Positions 1-9,976 of a stretch of 64,000 nt of DNA are shown one piece after another. The notes beneath the pieces were generated by a model. The model did no database searches and was not told the origin of the DNA. It was given only the letters and a program-made list of their open reading frames with translations. Positions within the stretch are counted from its first letter, which is position 1. Every line of letters starts with the position of its first letter. Source of the stretch: Erythrobacter sp. QSSC1-22B (GTDB lineage: Bacteria; Pseudomonadota; Alphaproteobacteria; Sphingomonadales; Sphingomonadaceae); NCBI RefSeq assembly GCF_001678665.1, contig NZ_LZRP01000009.1:22925-86924 (forward strand). Direction: 5' to 3'. The position numbers and the translations under genes are program-made.

Positions 1-154
1 CCCGCGAGTGGAAGGGCGCCCGCCATGACGTGGAGGTTGCGGATGGCGGGTTCATTTACCGTGGCGAACGCTGGAAGAGCCTGTCCGAGGTGGCACGGAC
101 TATTACCGGCACGCGCTGGAACGGCCCGAGGTTCTTCGGTCTGAGAGAAGCAGC

Positions 155-158
<4 letters not shown>
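1..158 (+). CDS. DUF2924 domain protein, C-terminal part only
   Basis: The open frame runs in from the left edge and ends with TGA at 156-158. The visible residues (about 51) include REWKG, GGFIYRGERWKSLSEVAR and ITGTRWNGPRFFGL, the usual C-terminal block of DUF2924 proteins. DUF2924 genes are commonly found directly upstream of large serine recombinases in alphaproteobacterial mobile elements, as here. The stop overlaps the next start in an ATGA junction, so the two are probably translationally coupled. The biochemical role of DUF2924 is unknown to me; an accessory role for the recombinase is inference from linkage. Confidence 0.8.
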
Positions 159-1729
<1,571 letters not shown>

Positions 1730-1735
1730 GCAGGT

Positions 1736-1823
1736 CCTGCAATGTGCCTGCAACGGTCCTGCTGATCACCTGCTAGCGACCTGCTAACGTCCTGCTGGGC
1801 TCCTGTTCAATCCCTGCTCTTTT
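1736..1823 (+). repeat. eight tandem 11-bp units sharing CCTGC
   Basis: CCTGC begins at 1736, 1747, 1758, 1769, 1780, 1791 and 1813, and CCTGT at 1802, every copy exactly 11 bases after the previous one. The remaining six bases of each unit differ, with T or A favoured just after CCTGC. A GCAGG at 1730-1734 adds an inverted copy at the left edge. The period is not a multiple of three, so this is not a coding repeat. Eleven bases is close to one helical turn, so all copies face the same side of the DNA, as in an iteron-like protein-binding array. No function is known to me. Confidence 0.85.
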
Positions 1824-2173
1824 CACGGATCATAGCTTGGGAGCAGCTATCGAAAACACCAGAGTTCTGCCGTTTTTGGTGGGCTTTTCGTTGTCGGGAT
1901 GTGCGAATGGGGCTTCCCGAAAAGACGCTAGCAGTTGAATCGGCTTTCCAGGTGAAAGGGTGTGTGGCTTCGAGCTCACAGAGACATGGCTGCAAATAGC
2001 GAGAAATGGCCCGCCTGTTCTCCGACAAGATGCGGGAACCTGCACGGTTTACGCAGCCCGAACCCCGCAGTTCTGCGCCATCTGGAGAGGCGCACTGGCG
2101 TTGGGAGCAAGACTATTGGACTAGTTGGCGGGCCACGACCGATGAAGATGAGCACTACGAATACGCTGTAGCA
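1824..2173. other. non-coding stretch after the recombinase, nothing recognised
   Basis: This 350-base stretch separates the repeat array from the convergent MFS gene. Short open frames exist on both strands but none has a convincing start, ribosome site or recognisable sequence. I see no tRNA or insertion-sequence end. It could hold one end of the recombinase element, which I cannot define without an empty-site comparison. Confidence 0.4.
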
Positions 2174-3379
2174 CTATGAGCTTCGATCATCCGTGCGAAA
2201 GATAACATCACGCGCTATACGCTCTTCTGGCCAAAGCGCACATGCGAGCAGAACAACTGCTACGACTATGTAAGGAGCGAATGGAGCGATGCCGTAGACA
2301 ACCGTGCCGGCAAGCGGGCCGATGACCATTCCTAGACCCTGAGCGGCGCCAACAGAACCTGCAGCGGCACCCTGCTGTGTGGGTTCTACCGAGTTAGCTG
2401 CAAGTGCAGAGAAGGAGGGGAAGACCAAGCCCATACCCGCCGCCGCTACGAAGTAACTCGTCCATAGCAGAGGCGCACTCGTTGCTAAAATCACCGAAGC
2501 GAAGCCGACCGACGCTATCAGGCAGCCAACTCTAATCAATCTAGTCGGAGACCACGCAAGCTTCCTCACTGCCAGCTGCGACAGGAGCACTGCCACGCCT
2601 ACTGCGGTCAATGCGAAACCCGCTGCTGATGCGGCTTCGTTCGATCCGAGCTTGAGGCGATCAAGTGCATAGAAGCCGACCGTGATTTGCGCGACGGCAA
2701 CGCTGAACATGGCAACGAACGCCACTGCCATCGGCCTCCTGATCCGAGCATCTTGTAATTGCATTTCCGACCTTGCCAAAGCTGCGTGGCTTTCGGCACG
2801 CGGCAGGGAGACCCCAAGGATCAACACGGCGAGCAGGGGCAAGATGGCGGCGGCGTAAAGCGGTAAGCTGAGGTTCACGGGCGCAAGTGCCCCGGCCAAC
2901 GCCGGTCCCGCAATCAAGCCAGCCGCGCTGGCAGCACCGATAGAGGCCATTGCCGAAGCGCGTTTCTCGGGAGGTAAGTGATCAGCAACAAGGGCCAAGC
3001 TCGTTGTGGAGACCCCTGCGTAGAAGGCTCCAATGGCACCACGCGCGATCATCAGAGCGATGAACGTGAGCGTCGTCGAGGCCAGCATGCTTAGGCCAGC
3101 GTAGACGGCGGCGCAGAGCAACAGGTAGCTGATAAAGAAGCCGCTGGTGCAGATGAGCAAGACCACCCGGCGTCCGTGCCTATCGCTTGCCGTGCCCCAC
3201 GGTCGAGCCAGCAACATCCAGAGCAATCCGGCCACTGTCACAGTGGCACCCGCTTGCCATGCTGCCAGACCTACAGAGCGAGCAATAGGACCGATCAGAG
3301 CGACAAAGGCCATCATCGCCATAGAGCTGGCTGCCGCGACAAAGATAAGCGGCTTCATATTCAATCGGCGCGCGTTCAC
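2174..3379 (-). CDS. MFS transporter, probable exporter
   Basis: About 401 residues with the repeated hydrophobic segments of a 12-helix major facilitator protein. The loop after helix 2 carries a motif A, GTASDRHGRR, typical of drug and metabolite exporters. The chosen start is GTG at 3379-3377, which overlaps the upstream permease stop as GTGA; ATG at 3358 is an alternative with no visible ribosome site. It is the last gene of an operon with an ABC ATPase and two DUF3526-type permeases opposite a TonB receptor. An MFS protein in such a place often exports a metallophore or its degradation product. The substrate here is unknown. Confidence 0.85.
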   Translation of the reverse strand: MNARRLNMKPLIFVAAASSMAMMAFVALIGPIARSVGLAAWQAGATVTVAGLLWMLLARPWGTASDRHGRRVVLLICTSGFFISYLLLCAAVYAGLSMLASTTLTFIALMIARGAIGAFYAGVSTTSLALVADHLPPEKRASAMASIGAASAAGLIAGPALAGALAPVNLSLPLYAAAILPLLAVLILGVSLPRAESHAALARSEMQLQDARIRRPMAVAFVAMFSVAVAQITVGFYALDRLKLGSNEAASAAGFALTAVGVAVLLSQLAVRKLAWSPTRLIRVGCLIASVGFASVILATSAPLLWTSYFVAAAGMGLVFPSFSALAANSVEPTQQGAAAGSVGAAQGLGMVIGPLAGTVVYGIAPFAPYIVVAVVLLACALWPEERIARDVIFRTDDRSS

Positions 3380-4806
3380 ATCCAAGGTGAATGCGTCGCT
3401 TGCGTCGCGCGGCCACCGTCGAACGAGCGATCCAAACCTCGCAAGCGGGCAACGGCGAACCCGAGCATCCCAGCAGCAAGCAGCGCGAGGTAAGCCAGGG
3501 GCGACAATAATCGAGCCGTGGGCACATCCGGCTCAACGAATTCGAAGCGCGGAAGCCGATCAATGTCGTCAATGCCTAACCGCGTGCGCTGAAAAATCAT
3601 GGGTGAGAGCGTCTTGCCCCAGCGATCGAGGAAGAGTTGGGCCTGTTCCACATAAGCCTGCTGACGCAATCGCCCGGTTCCGGCGGCATCGGTGAGCACC
3701 TGATCCAGTACCGCTGCGGGGGAGATGAAGCGCAGGCGATCAACCCAAAGGTTATGGCGCTCCTGGCGACGCAATTGCTCGGCGATGACCGGAGCAATCT
3801 CATCCTCGACGATGCGCTGCGACGCATAAAGTTTGGCTGGCCAGTACTCATTGTTTGCGCCGGCATCCTGTAGTTCGGGGTGTTCAGATACGTAGCCGTC
3901 GAGATTCTCATCGATGCGCTGGTTAGCGCGGTTAGAGGCTTCCCGGACGGTGTTGATCAGGTCGAAGGACGCTGGAGTCGGCGCGATCACATTTGCCGAC
4001 GCCACAGCGGATGCTGGCAGCAGCACGACGACCGCGAGCCACACGCCTGCTGCGGTGAGTGCCAGCGCCTCTTGACGCCATGGCAGGCTCGCTATCGAGG
4101 CACCCAAGGCTCCCCAAAACACCAGGTAAAGCAAGGCTGCGACGAGCCAGATCGCCAATCGATCGATCGGCGCGTTCCAGAACACTGCCGTCACGCCAAT
4201 GACGGAGAGGGATACAAGGACTGGCGACAGCCGGAGCGCCAGCCTCACGCCAAACCTTGCTCCAAGCCTCGGCCCTTGTATGGCCACCAATCGTAACCGC
4301 CCAGTCTCGCGCTCCTCCGCAACGACGTTGTACGTCAGGGCAAGAACGAACAGAGGGAGCAAGAGCACAACCAAGAAGCCCACGTCGAAACGACCAGCCG
4401 CCAAGGCAAGTGGGCTACCGAACTCATGTTTTCGGAACAGATTATCGGCCCGGACCATGAACAGCGAGACGTTGGCCGAGAACGGCTCGATATCCTCTCG
4501 ACCGAAGCTCAGCGCCGCAAGCGGGCCGGACGACCTTGCCGCGTTCCAGTCGGCCACATTTGGCTCACTGGCTCCCCACGGGTTAACAGGGACCAATCCA
4601 GCCGCCTCCCGCCGCAAGGTCTCTTTGGCGAACTGACGCTTTTCGATAGACCGCGTTATCTCCGCCTGCGCCTGCGTGTTTCGCTGCGTCTCGAACCGCT
4701 GCCCGTTCCAAAGGCAGGTCACCGTAAGAAGGAGAACCAGAACACACGCCCAGCGAAAGATAGGCTCGCGCGAAGTGATGCGCCATTCTCCGGCGAACAT
4801 GGTCAT
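3376..4806 (-). CDS. ABC-2 type permease with DUF3526-like architecture (second of two)
   Basis: Translation from ATG at 4806-4804 gives MTMFAGEWRI, and that ATG overlaps the previous stop as ATGA, so I prefer it to longer readings. An N-terminal membrane segment (WACVLVLLLTVTCLW) is followed by a long extracytoplasmic loop, then a cluster of hydrophobic helices starting at FLVVLLLPLFVLALTYN and a second large loop before the last helix. This layout and the motif VVAEERETGRLRL match the DUF3526 ABC-2 permeases that occur in adjacent pairs beside one ATPase. It should form the membrane channel as a heterodimer with the next gene product. The substrate is not evident from sequence. Confidence 0.85.
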   Translation of the reverse strand: MTMFAGEWRITSREPIFRWACVLVLLLTVTCLWNGQRFETQRNTQAQAEITRSIEKRQFAKETLRREAAGLVPVNPWGASEPNVADWNAARSSGPLAALSFGREDIEPFSANVSLFMVRADNLFRKHEFGSPLALAAGRFDVGFLVVLLLPLFVLALTYNVVAEERETGRLRLVAIQGPRLGARFGVRLALRLSPVLVSLSVIGVTAVFWNAPIDRLAIWLVAALLYLVFWGALGASIASLPWRQEALALTAAGVWLAVVVLLPASAVASANVIAPTPASFDLINTVREASNRANQRIDENLDGYVSEHPELQDAGANNEYWPAKLYASQRIVEDEIAPVIAEQLRRQERHNLWVDRLRFISPAAVLDQVLTDAAGTGRLRQQAYVEQAQLFLDRWGKTLSPMIFQRTRLGIDDIDRLPRFEFVEPDVPTARLLSPLAYLALLAAGMLGFAVARLRGLDRSFDGGRATQATHSPWM

Positions 4807-6227
4807 GCCCGCTTCTCCAGTCTGTTGGCAGCGAACAGTAGGAACATGCCTGTCCCGGCAACCCAAAGCAGCAGCAGAACGATATCCATAACATAACGGT
4901 CGAGGATGCCTTTGATTGCCGGCGGCACGTACGAAAAAGTCTGCACCGTGTCCCAGAACCCCGGGGGGGCTGTGTTCCGGTTATTCTGCCCTTTCCCGGT
5001 GCGCGTCTGCTCTGCGTTCAAGAGGCGTTGAATATCTCGTCGGTGGCCCTCAGCGGCATGCGTAAAGGATTGCTGGTGAACAAGATCGGTCCCCGCCAGT
5101 CCCATTGAAAGCGTTTTGATGCTGATTAAGGGGGAAACGGGGGCATACCAGCGCTGGGCGGCAACCTGTCGATTCTCTTGGGCCTGCAACTCGCCATACA
5201 GGCGATCATAGACCAGATTGCCGTATTCCTCACCGGCTTGAAGTGAGATGCCAGCGAAGTCTACCGGCAACTCCTCCAGGGAGCTTACACCGTATTGCGC
5301 AAGCACCTGTTCCATAAGGGTCGCAGCGCGCTCGTCACCCGGGTTGTGGCCGTCGATGCCGCCTTCGCGAGCCAGCCGGACCTTTTCCCAGAAGACACCA
5401 GCGGTCGGAACGGGATAAACAGTAGATGCATGCTCGGCGGCGAGACGAGGAATTAAGACAATGCACACAGCCCATACGCAAAGCAGGATGAGCAGGGCCT
5501 GCCGTGCGCTGGAGGCAATGGCCGACACGCCGACAGTCAGGCCGACCCAAATTGCAGCGTAGCAGAGGTAGATCGCGACCGCTCCCATCCAACGTACAGC
5601 GATATCGAGCGAGCTCACGGTCGAGGATGCCGATGCCGATGCGATGCTCGTCAACACAACAAGGGACGTTACCACAACCGCGGCCCCAAACATCAGGTTC
5701 GCAGCCTTGCCCGCTAACAAGGGAAGCGCTCTCGCCCCCTGAACTAGCTGTAGTTTGAGGCTACCTCTGTCTCGTTCCCCGGCGACGGCGGCAAATCCAG
5801 ACATGATGATCAACAGGGGCAGCAGAGCCTGAAGGATCCACGCCGGCGAGAGGTCACCAAATCGCTGAATCAGACTGCTCGTTTCCGCCGGTCGCGCTTG
5901 AGGAGGATTCTGATAGTGAGCCTCGATCCACACGGCTTCCCCCATCCATGGCGTCAGGCCAGGGTCAAATGCTGCCAGGGGAAGGCGCGGTTTGAAGGCA
6001 TATTGCCCCATATGCGCAGCTAGATGCGGATTGATCGCTCCTTGGCCAATCCAGATCGCTCGATCAGCCGCCATCGCGGTCTCGCGTTCGGCGGCGTAGC
6101 GGGCTTGCGCTAACGCACTCACGGCAAGAGCCGCCAGGGCGAGAACGATCATAGCCAGTCCAACAAGTCGAAGCCGGCGGTCGCGATGGAACTCTGCGAA
6201 CTCCTTGCGAATTATCGACGCAATCAT
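4803..6227 (-). CDS. ABC-2 type permease with DUF3526-like architecture (first of two)
   Basis: A protein of 474 residues with the same plan as its downstream partner: a short cytoplasmic start (MIASIIRKEFAEFHRDRRLR), one membrane helix, a periplasmic loop of roughly 100 residues, then hydrophobic segments beginning WILQALLPLLIIMSGFAAV with the family motif GERDRGSLKLQLVQG. The two permeases are clearly paralogous in layout. The ATG lies three bases after the stop of the ATPase gene, and the stop overlaps the next ATG, so ATPase and both permeases are one tightly coupled unit. Such pairs are known as transporters of metal chelates or of unknown substrates. Confidence 0.87.
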   Translation of the reverse strand: MIASIIRKEFAEFHRDRRLRLVGLAMIVLALAALAVSALAQARYAAERETAMAADRAIWIGQGAINPHLAAHMGQYAFKPRLPLAAFDPGLTPWMGEAVWIEAHYQNPPQARPAETSSLIQRFGDLSPAWILQALLPLLIIMSGFAAVAGERDRGSLKLQLVQGARALPLLAGKAANLMFGAAVVVTSLVVLTSIASASASSTVSSLDIAVRWMGAVAIYLCYAAIWVGLTVGVSAIASSARQALLILLCVWAVCIVLIPRLAAEHASTVYPVPTAGVFWEKVRLAREGGIDGHNPGDERAATLMEQVLAQYGVSSLEELPVDFAGISLQAGEEYGNLVYDRLYGELQAQENRQVAAQRWYAPVSPLISIKTLSMGLAGTDLVHQQSFTHAAEGHRRDIQRLLNAEQTRTGKGQNNRNTAPPGFWDTVQTFSYVPPAIKGILDRYVMDIVLLLLWVAGTGMFLLFAANRLEKRA

Positions 6228-6230
6228 GGA

Positions 6231-6932
6231 TCAACCCCGCATATGATCGGCGTAGAGCCTGTCCAGCGTATCTGGAGCTGTAGTGCGAGCCTCGACAACT
6301 TCGATCAACCTGCCCTGCTTCATGATACCAATACGATCGGCTATCTCCCGCGCTCGGAAAACGTCGTGCGTGACCATCAGGATCGCCGAGCCGTTGTCGC
6401 GAAGCTGTGAGAGATGCGCGCCAAAGTCGTTAGCGGCGAGGGGGTCCAGCCCGCTCAGGGGCTCGTCGAGCAACAGGGCATCCGCGCGCTTCGCCATTGC
6501 GATGGCAATTCCCACTTTCTGGCGCATGCCCTTCGAATAGCCAGCGAGACGTTTGCTGACATCTAAGGGAGCAAGCCCCGACTCGATCAGCAGCTTGCTC
6601 GCCTCGTCGTTGCTCAAGCGATGCCCCGCGAGGCTGGAGAAGTATCGAAGATTCTCCCCTCCTGTCAGGAGCGGGAACAGGTTCACCTGGTCCGGGATAT
6701 ATGCAAGCCGCTTCCGAGCGGCGGTTACGTCATCGCCGACCGATCTTCCTGCCACGAGCACCTCGCCCTCGTCCGGTGTCAAAAAGCCTAGGAACAGGTT
6801 CACTGCGGTGGACTTGCCGGCCCCGTTTGCCCCCAAAAGGCAGACGATCTCACCGGCGTTGACGGTTAACTCCAGGTTGTTTACCGCCACGGTTCCCGCG
6901 AACCATTTCGTGGCATTCCTCGCTTCCAGCAC
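6231..6932 (-). CDS. ABC transporter ATP-binding protein
   Basis: Starting at GTG 6932-6930, preceded by GGGAGAGG, gives 233 residues beginning MLEARNATKWFAG; a longer frame from a TTG adds eight residues with no support. Walker A is GANGAGKST (34-42), the signature is YSKGMRQK (132-139), Walker B is ALLLDEP (152-158) and the switch histidine lies in VTHD (187-190). It should power the two permeases encoded directly downstream. The short intergenic region ahead of it contains a strong palindrome shared with the divergent TonB receptor, so both transcripts are probably controlled together. Confidence 0.92.
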   Translation of the reverse strand: MLEARNATKWFAGTVAVNNLELTVNAGEIVCLLGANGAGKSTAVNLFLGFLTPDEGEVLVAGRSVGDDVTAARKRLAYIPDQVNLFPLLTGGENLRYFSSLAGHRLSNDEASKLLIESGLAPLDVSKRLAGYSKGMRQKVGIAIAMAKRADALLLDEPLSGLDPLAANDFGAHLSQLRDNGSAILMVTHDVFRAREIADRIGIMKQGRLIEVVEARTTAPDTLDRLYADHMRG

Positions 6933-6962
6933 GCTTCGCCTCTCCCGCCATAGCAAAGCGGT

Positions 6963-6993
6963 CTTGTAATGGGTAACGCTATAACATTACAAG
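6963..6993. promoter_or_regulatory. nested palindrome, Zur-like operator
   Basis: CTTGTAATG (6963-6971) and CATTACAAG (6985-6993) are perfect inverted arms. Inside them GTAACGCTATAACATTAC (6973-6990) is an 18-bp imperfect palindrome whose four mismatched positions are all transitions. The half-site TATAACATTAC resembles zinc uptake regulator (Zur) boxes of Proteobacteria. It lies between the GTG of the ABC operon and the ATG of the TonB receptor, where one repressor could control both. The Zur assignment is inference from the motif; a TetR-type operator is the main alternative. Confidence 0.65.
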
Positions 6994-7034
6994 GCGAGCT
7001 AAAGAGGCACGATGTGCCAAGGGGGAATCCGTCG

Positions 7035-9146
7035 ATGCGTATCCGTAGCCTTAGTTCTGTGTTTCTGGGTTCTGCCGCAGCGTTTGCCTGTCAGGCCGCA
7101 TCCGCACAGACACCTTCAACCCAGCCAGACGGGCAGGACGCAGAGACGACGCAGGTTGAGGACATTGTAGTTACCGGGCGATACAGCGCGGCAACGGCCG
7201 TGACTGGCACCAAGAGCGATACACCCCTCATCGAAATCCCACAGGCGGTCGTGGTCATCAGCAACGCCTTGCTCAATGAGCGTCGTCCGCTGACATTGAT
7301 GGAGGCTCTATACAATTCCAGCGGTGTGGCTGACGTGGGATCGCGGCGGGCCTTCGACAACATTGTCATTCGCGGCTTCGACGCGACAGCTTCGATCTAC
7401 CTTGATGGGCTTCGAGTCGAACGCGGCAGCGCGTTCGTTCAACAAGAGCCGTTCGGATTGGAGCGTATCGAAGTCTTGAAGGGCCCCGGGTCGGTACTGT
7501 TTGGACAAGGCTCGCTCGGCGGGATCGTTAATCAGATCAGCAAGCGGCCAACCAGCACCCCTCAGCTATCTGCTGAGATCATGGGAGGCAGCTTCGGTAC
7601 ATACCAAGGGTCTGTCGATATTGGCGGGCCGCTGACTTCCGATGGTACGATTAGCGGAAGGGTCAATGCTCTCTATCGAGACCTTGGTGATTCCATAGAT
7701 TTTGTTGATAAGGAGCGTGCCTTTTTAGCTCCTTCTCTGAAATGGTCAGGCGGTAATACTACTGTCACTGTTCTGGGGAGCTACACGCGCGATCGACGCG
7801 AAGGAGCTTATGCTGGCCTACCGCCCGAAAGCGTGTTCCTTCCTAATAGCAATGGGACGGTTGATCGAAGCCGATATATCGGTGAGCCCGACTTCGATGG
7901 TGATGAGATCGACCGGTATCAGATCGGCTATCAGCTTGAGCACGCGTTCAGCGACCGCTGGCTGTTACGGCAGAACGCCCGCTATTCAGACACAGAGATT
8001 GACTCGAGAGGGACGTTCTCAGCCGGCCTTGATCCTGATCTTCGCACCCTCCAGCGCTTTACAGCGGCGTTCGATCAGCAAGAGAAGTCGACGGCGGTCG
8101 ATACGCATATCCAGGGCCGCTTCCAAAGCGGCATCGTCGATAGCACCCTGATTGTCGGAGCGGATGTGCTCTTTCAGAAGATTGCGCAGACCTTCAACTT
8201 CGGGTCGGCTGCGCCGCTCGATCTGTATACGCCGGTGTACGGCGGCCCACTGAGTCCATTATTTGGTGTCCTTGATTTCGAGCGTGATGACACGCTCTAC
8301 GGGTTCTACATCCAGAATCAGCTGAGCATCGGAGACAAGCTGACTGTGCTGCTTGGCGGGCGTTATGACGTATCAGAAACGGACAACCTGAATCTGTTGA
8401 ACGCCGCCTCACGCGATCAGCGCGACGCGGATTTCACGTTCCGGGCAGGGGCCGTTTACCAAGTGATGCCCGGTGTGGGGCTGTTTGCCAGCTACGCGGA
8501 AGCCTTCAATCCTAACTTTGGCGCAACCGCAGCAGGCGAGCCATTCGTCCCCGAGACCGCTGTTCAGTACGAAGCGGGTATCAAGACCGACCTGAACAAT
8601 GGACGTATCCGCGCGACGGCATCGGTCTACCAGTTGACGCGAGATAACGTGCTCGTACCGTTCCCAGACTTTCCGGGGACTCAGATTCAAACTGGCCAGC
8701 AGCGCAGCCGAGGTTTCGAAGCGGACCTCGCGTTTAGGGCTACCCAAGATTGGAACATCACGGCGGCGTACACCTACACCGACGCCCAAGTTCGAAGAGA
8801 TACCAATCCGCTACTGATTGGTGACAACCCGATCAGTGTACCTGAGCAGCAGTTCAATCTTTGGAGCACCTATGACATCACGCTCGGGCGTGGCACGTTA
8901 ACCCTCGGCGGGGGAGGTCGCTACGTCGGCAAGCGTCAGGGCACTCTGCCCAACAGCTACGAACTTCCCGATTATGCTGTCGTAGACGCTGCCGCCATTT
9001 ACCGACTCGACCGCTGGCGCTTCCAGGTGAACGCCTACAATCTGCTCGACAGTGATTACGTCGATTCCGCTTCGCCGACCGGCACGCGAACCGTTCTACT
9101 CGGTGAGCCGCTGACAGTACGAGCGTCGATCGGGTATGCTTTCTAG
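7035..9146 (+). CDS. TonB-dependent outer-membrane receptor, siderophore-receptor type
   Basis: The ATG at 7035 follows AGGGGG with good spacing and opens a signal peptide (MRIRSLSSVFLGSAAAFACQ, then AASAQ), so I reject the upstream ATG at 6969 inside the palindrome. About 703 residues. An early VEDIVVTGRYSA resembles a TonB box, then come a plug domain (IEIPQAVVVI, NIVIRGFDA, ERIEVLKGPGSVLFGQGSLGG) and a beta-barrel ending in the aromatic residue of GYAF. It imports a chelated nutrient across the outer membrane using TonB energy. Its neighbours, a DUF3526-type ABC importer and an MFS protein behind a Zur-like box, favour a zinc or other metal chelate over iron. Confidence 0.92.
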   Translation: MRIRSLSSVFLGSAAAFACQAASAQTPSTQPDGQDAETTQVEDIVVTGRYSAATAVTGTKSDTPLIEIPQAVVVISNALLNERRPLTLMEALYNSSGVADVGSRRAFDNIVIRGFDATASIYLDGLRVERGSAFVQQEPFGLERIEVLKGPGSVLFGQGSLGGIVNQISKRPTSTPQLSAEIMGGSFGTYQGSVDIGGPLTSDGTISGRVNALYRDLGDSIDFVDKERAFLAPSLKWSGGNTTVTVLGSYTRDRREGAYAGLPPESVFLPNSNGTVDRSRYIGEPDFDGDEIDRYQIGYQLEHAFSDRWLLRQNARYSDTEIDSRGTFSAGLDPDLRTLQRFTAAFDQQEKSTAVDTHIQGRFQSGIVDSTLIVGADVLFQKIAQTFNFGSAAPLDLYTPVYGGPLSPLFGVLDFERDDTLYGFYIQNQLSIGDKLTVLLGGRYDVSETDNLNLLNAASRDQRDADFTFRAGAVYQVMPGVGLFASYAEAFNPNFGATAAGEPFVPETAVQYEAGIKTDLNNGRIRATASVYQLTRDNVLVPFPDFPGTQIQTGQQRSRGFEADLAFRATQDWNITAAYTYTDAQVRRDTNPLLIGDNPISVPEQQFNLWSTYDITLGRGTLTLGGGGRYVGKRQGTLPNSYELPDYAVVDAAAIYRLDRWRFQVNAYNLLDSDYVDSASPTGTRTVLLGEPLTVRASIGYAF

Positions 9147-9976
9147 TTGCCAGGGCATGCTCACGCGAAGCGCGGCGAATTAGGCTTGAGATTGGACTCG
9201 ATGGCACATCCCGCCTCACGGTAGCGAAGCCCGAACCCAGCGAAGATACGTGACTTGGCGGGCGAGAATTTATCACTGGGCACCCCGAGTTCTCCCCCGG
9301 ATTCCTCGTTCAACGCCGGGCCATGTTCGCGGTGGCGGGCGTCCAACCGGTTATCGTCGCGCAGGCGCTCCGCAGGGTGACGATGGCGATGTGGTGTATT
9401 TGGGAGCGGGCGTAATGCTCCTTCCCAGCGCATTTGGTGGCGTGGCAATGGATGGAATTGCCGTGCGGCCATTGTCGTCCGGCGGCCATCAACAGCGTGT
9501 TGCGGCGGCTGATGCCAAAGGCGACTTGCAGGGCGTTGTCGCGCAGTTCGTGCACACTGCGAGCACAACGGCGGCTACTGTTGCCGCAAGTTGATCGCGC
9601 GAATCAGACTTGCCAGTTTGCAGAATAGCGTAGGTTAGCGTAGTAGTATCTAATGGTAGTTCAGCCTTGTATTAGGGAAGAGTGAGGACGAAGGATTTGA
9701 CGGCAAGATAAAGCGAGATTCCTCGCTACCGGAACTTCGTTCCTAAGTGTTTGTCTGCACATTGGTTTTTGGCGATCTGTGACCGTCCTCGCGAGGTGAG
9801 TGGGTGGCACCCGTGCCATTTTCTCGTTTGTTATCAATGCTTCTATATGCACCAACGACGATGTGCGACCAATGCGATGTCGCCGTTGACCGTCGTTCGC
9901 AAGTATTTCTACGCTACGCCCCTACGCCTCGATTTACTGTCTTGCGCCGCTGATTCCAGCCTTCAATCGTCACCTC
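9147..9976. other. 830-base non-coding region, possible origin-of-transfer area and decayed sequence
   Basis: No convincing gene is visible. Several overlapping frames on both strands look like shadows or remnants. The right half holds regulatory-looking repeats: AGCGTAG twice at 9627-9643, the palindrome TGGCACCCGTGCCA at 9805-9818, and CGCAAGTATTTCTACGC at 9898-9914 followed by more CTACG. Because a relaxase gene starts at 9977, this is where an origin of transfer would be expected. That role is inference from position. Confidence 0.45.
9627..9643 (+). repeat. paired AGCGTAG motif, left copy
   Basis: AGCGTAG, three bases, AGCGTAG. The same arrangement with a different three-base spacer occurs at 12857-12873 in the same orientation, so the two pairs bracket the relaxase and toxin-antitoxin genes. 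Reverse-orientation copies (CTACGCTACG) lie at 9909-9918. Confidence 0.65.

Noticed and set aside
1736..1823. Reading the 11-bp array as a CRISPR or a coding repeat
   Set aside because: The repeated unit is five bases with six-base variable gaps, far too short for CRISPR, and 11 is not a multiple of three.
6969..7034. A longer N-terminus of the TonB receptor from ATG 6969
   Set aside because: That ATG lies inside the palindrome and the added residues would hide the signal peptide; ATG 7035 has a good ribosome site.
9161..9568. Several overlapping frames upstream of the relaxase
   Set aside because: They conflict with each other, are Arg/His/Pro-rich shadows and match nothing known; treated as non-coding or decayed.
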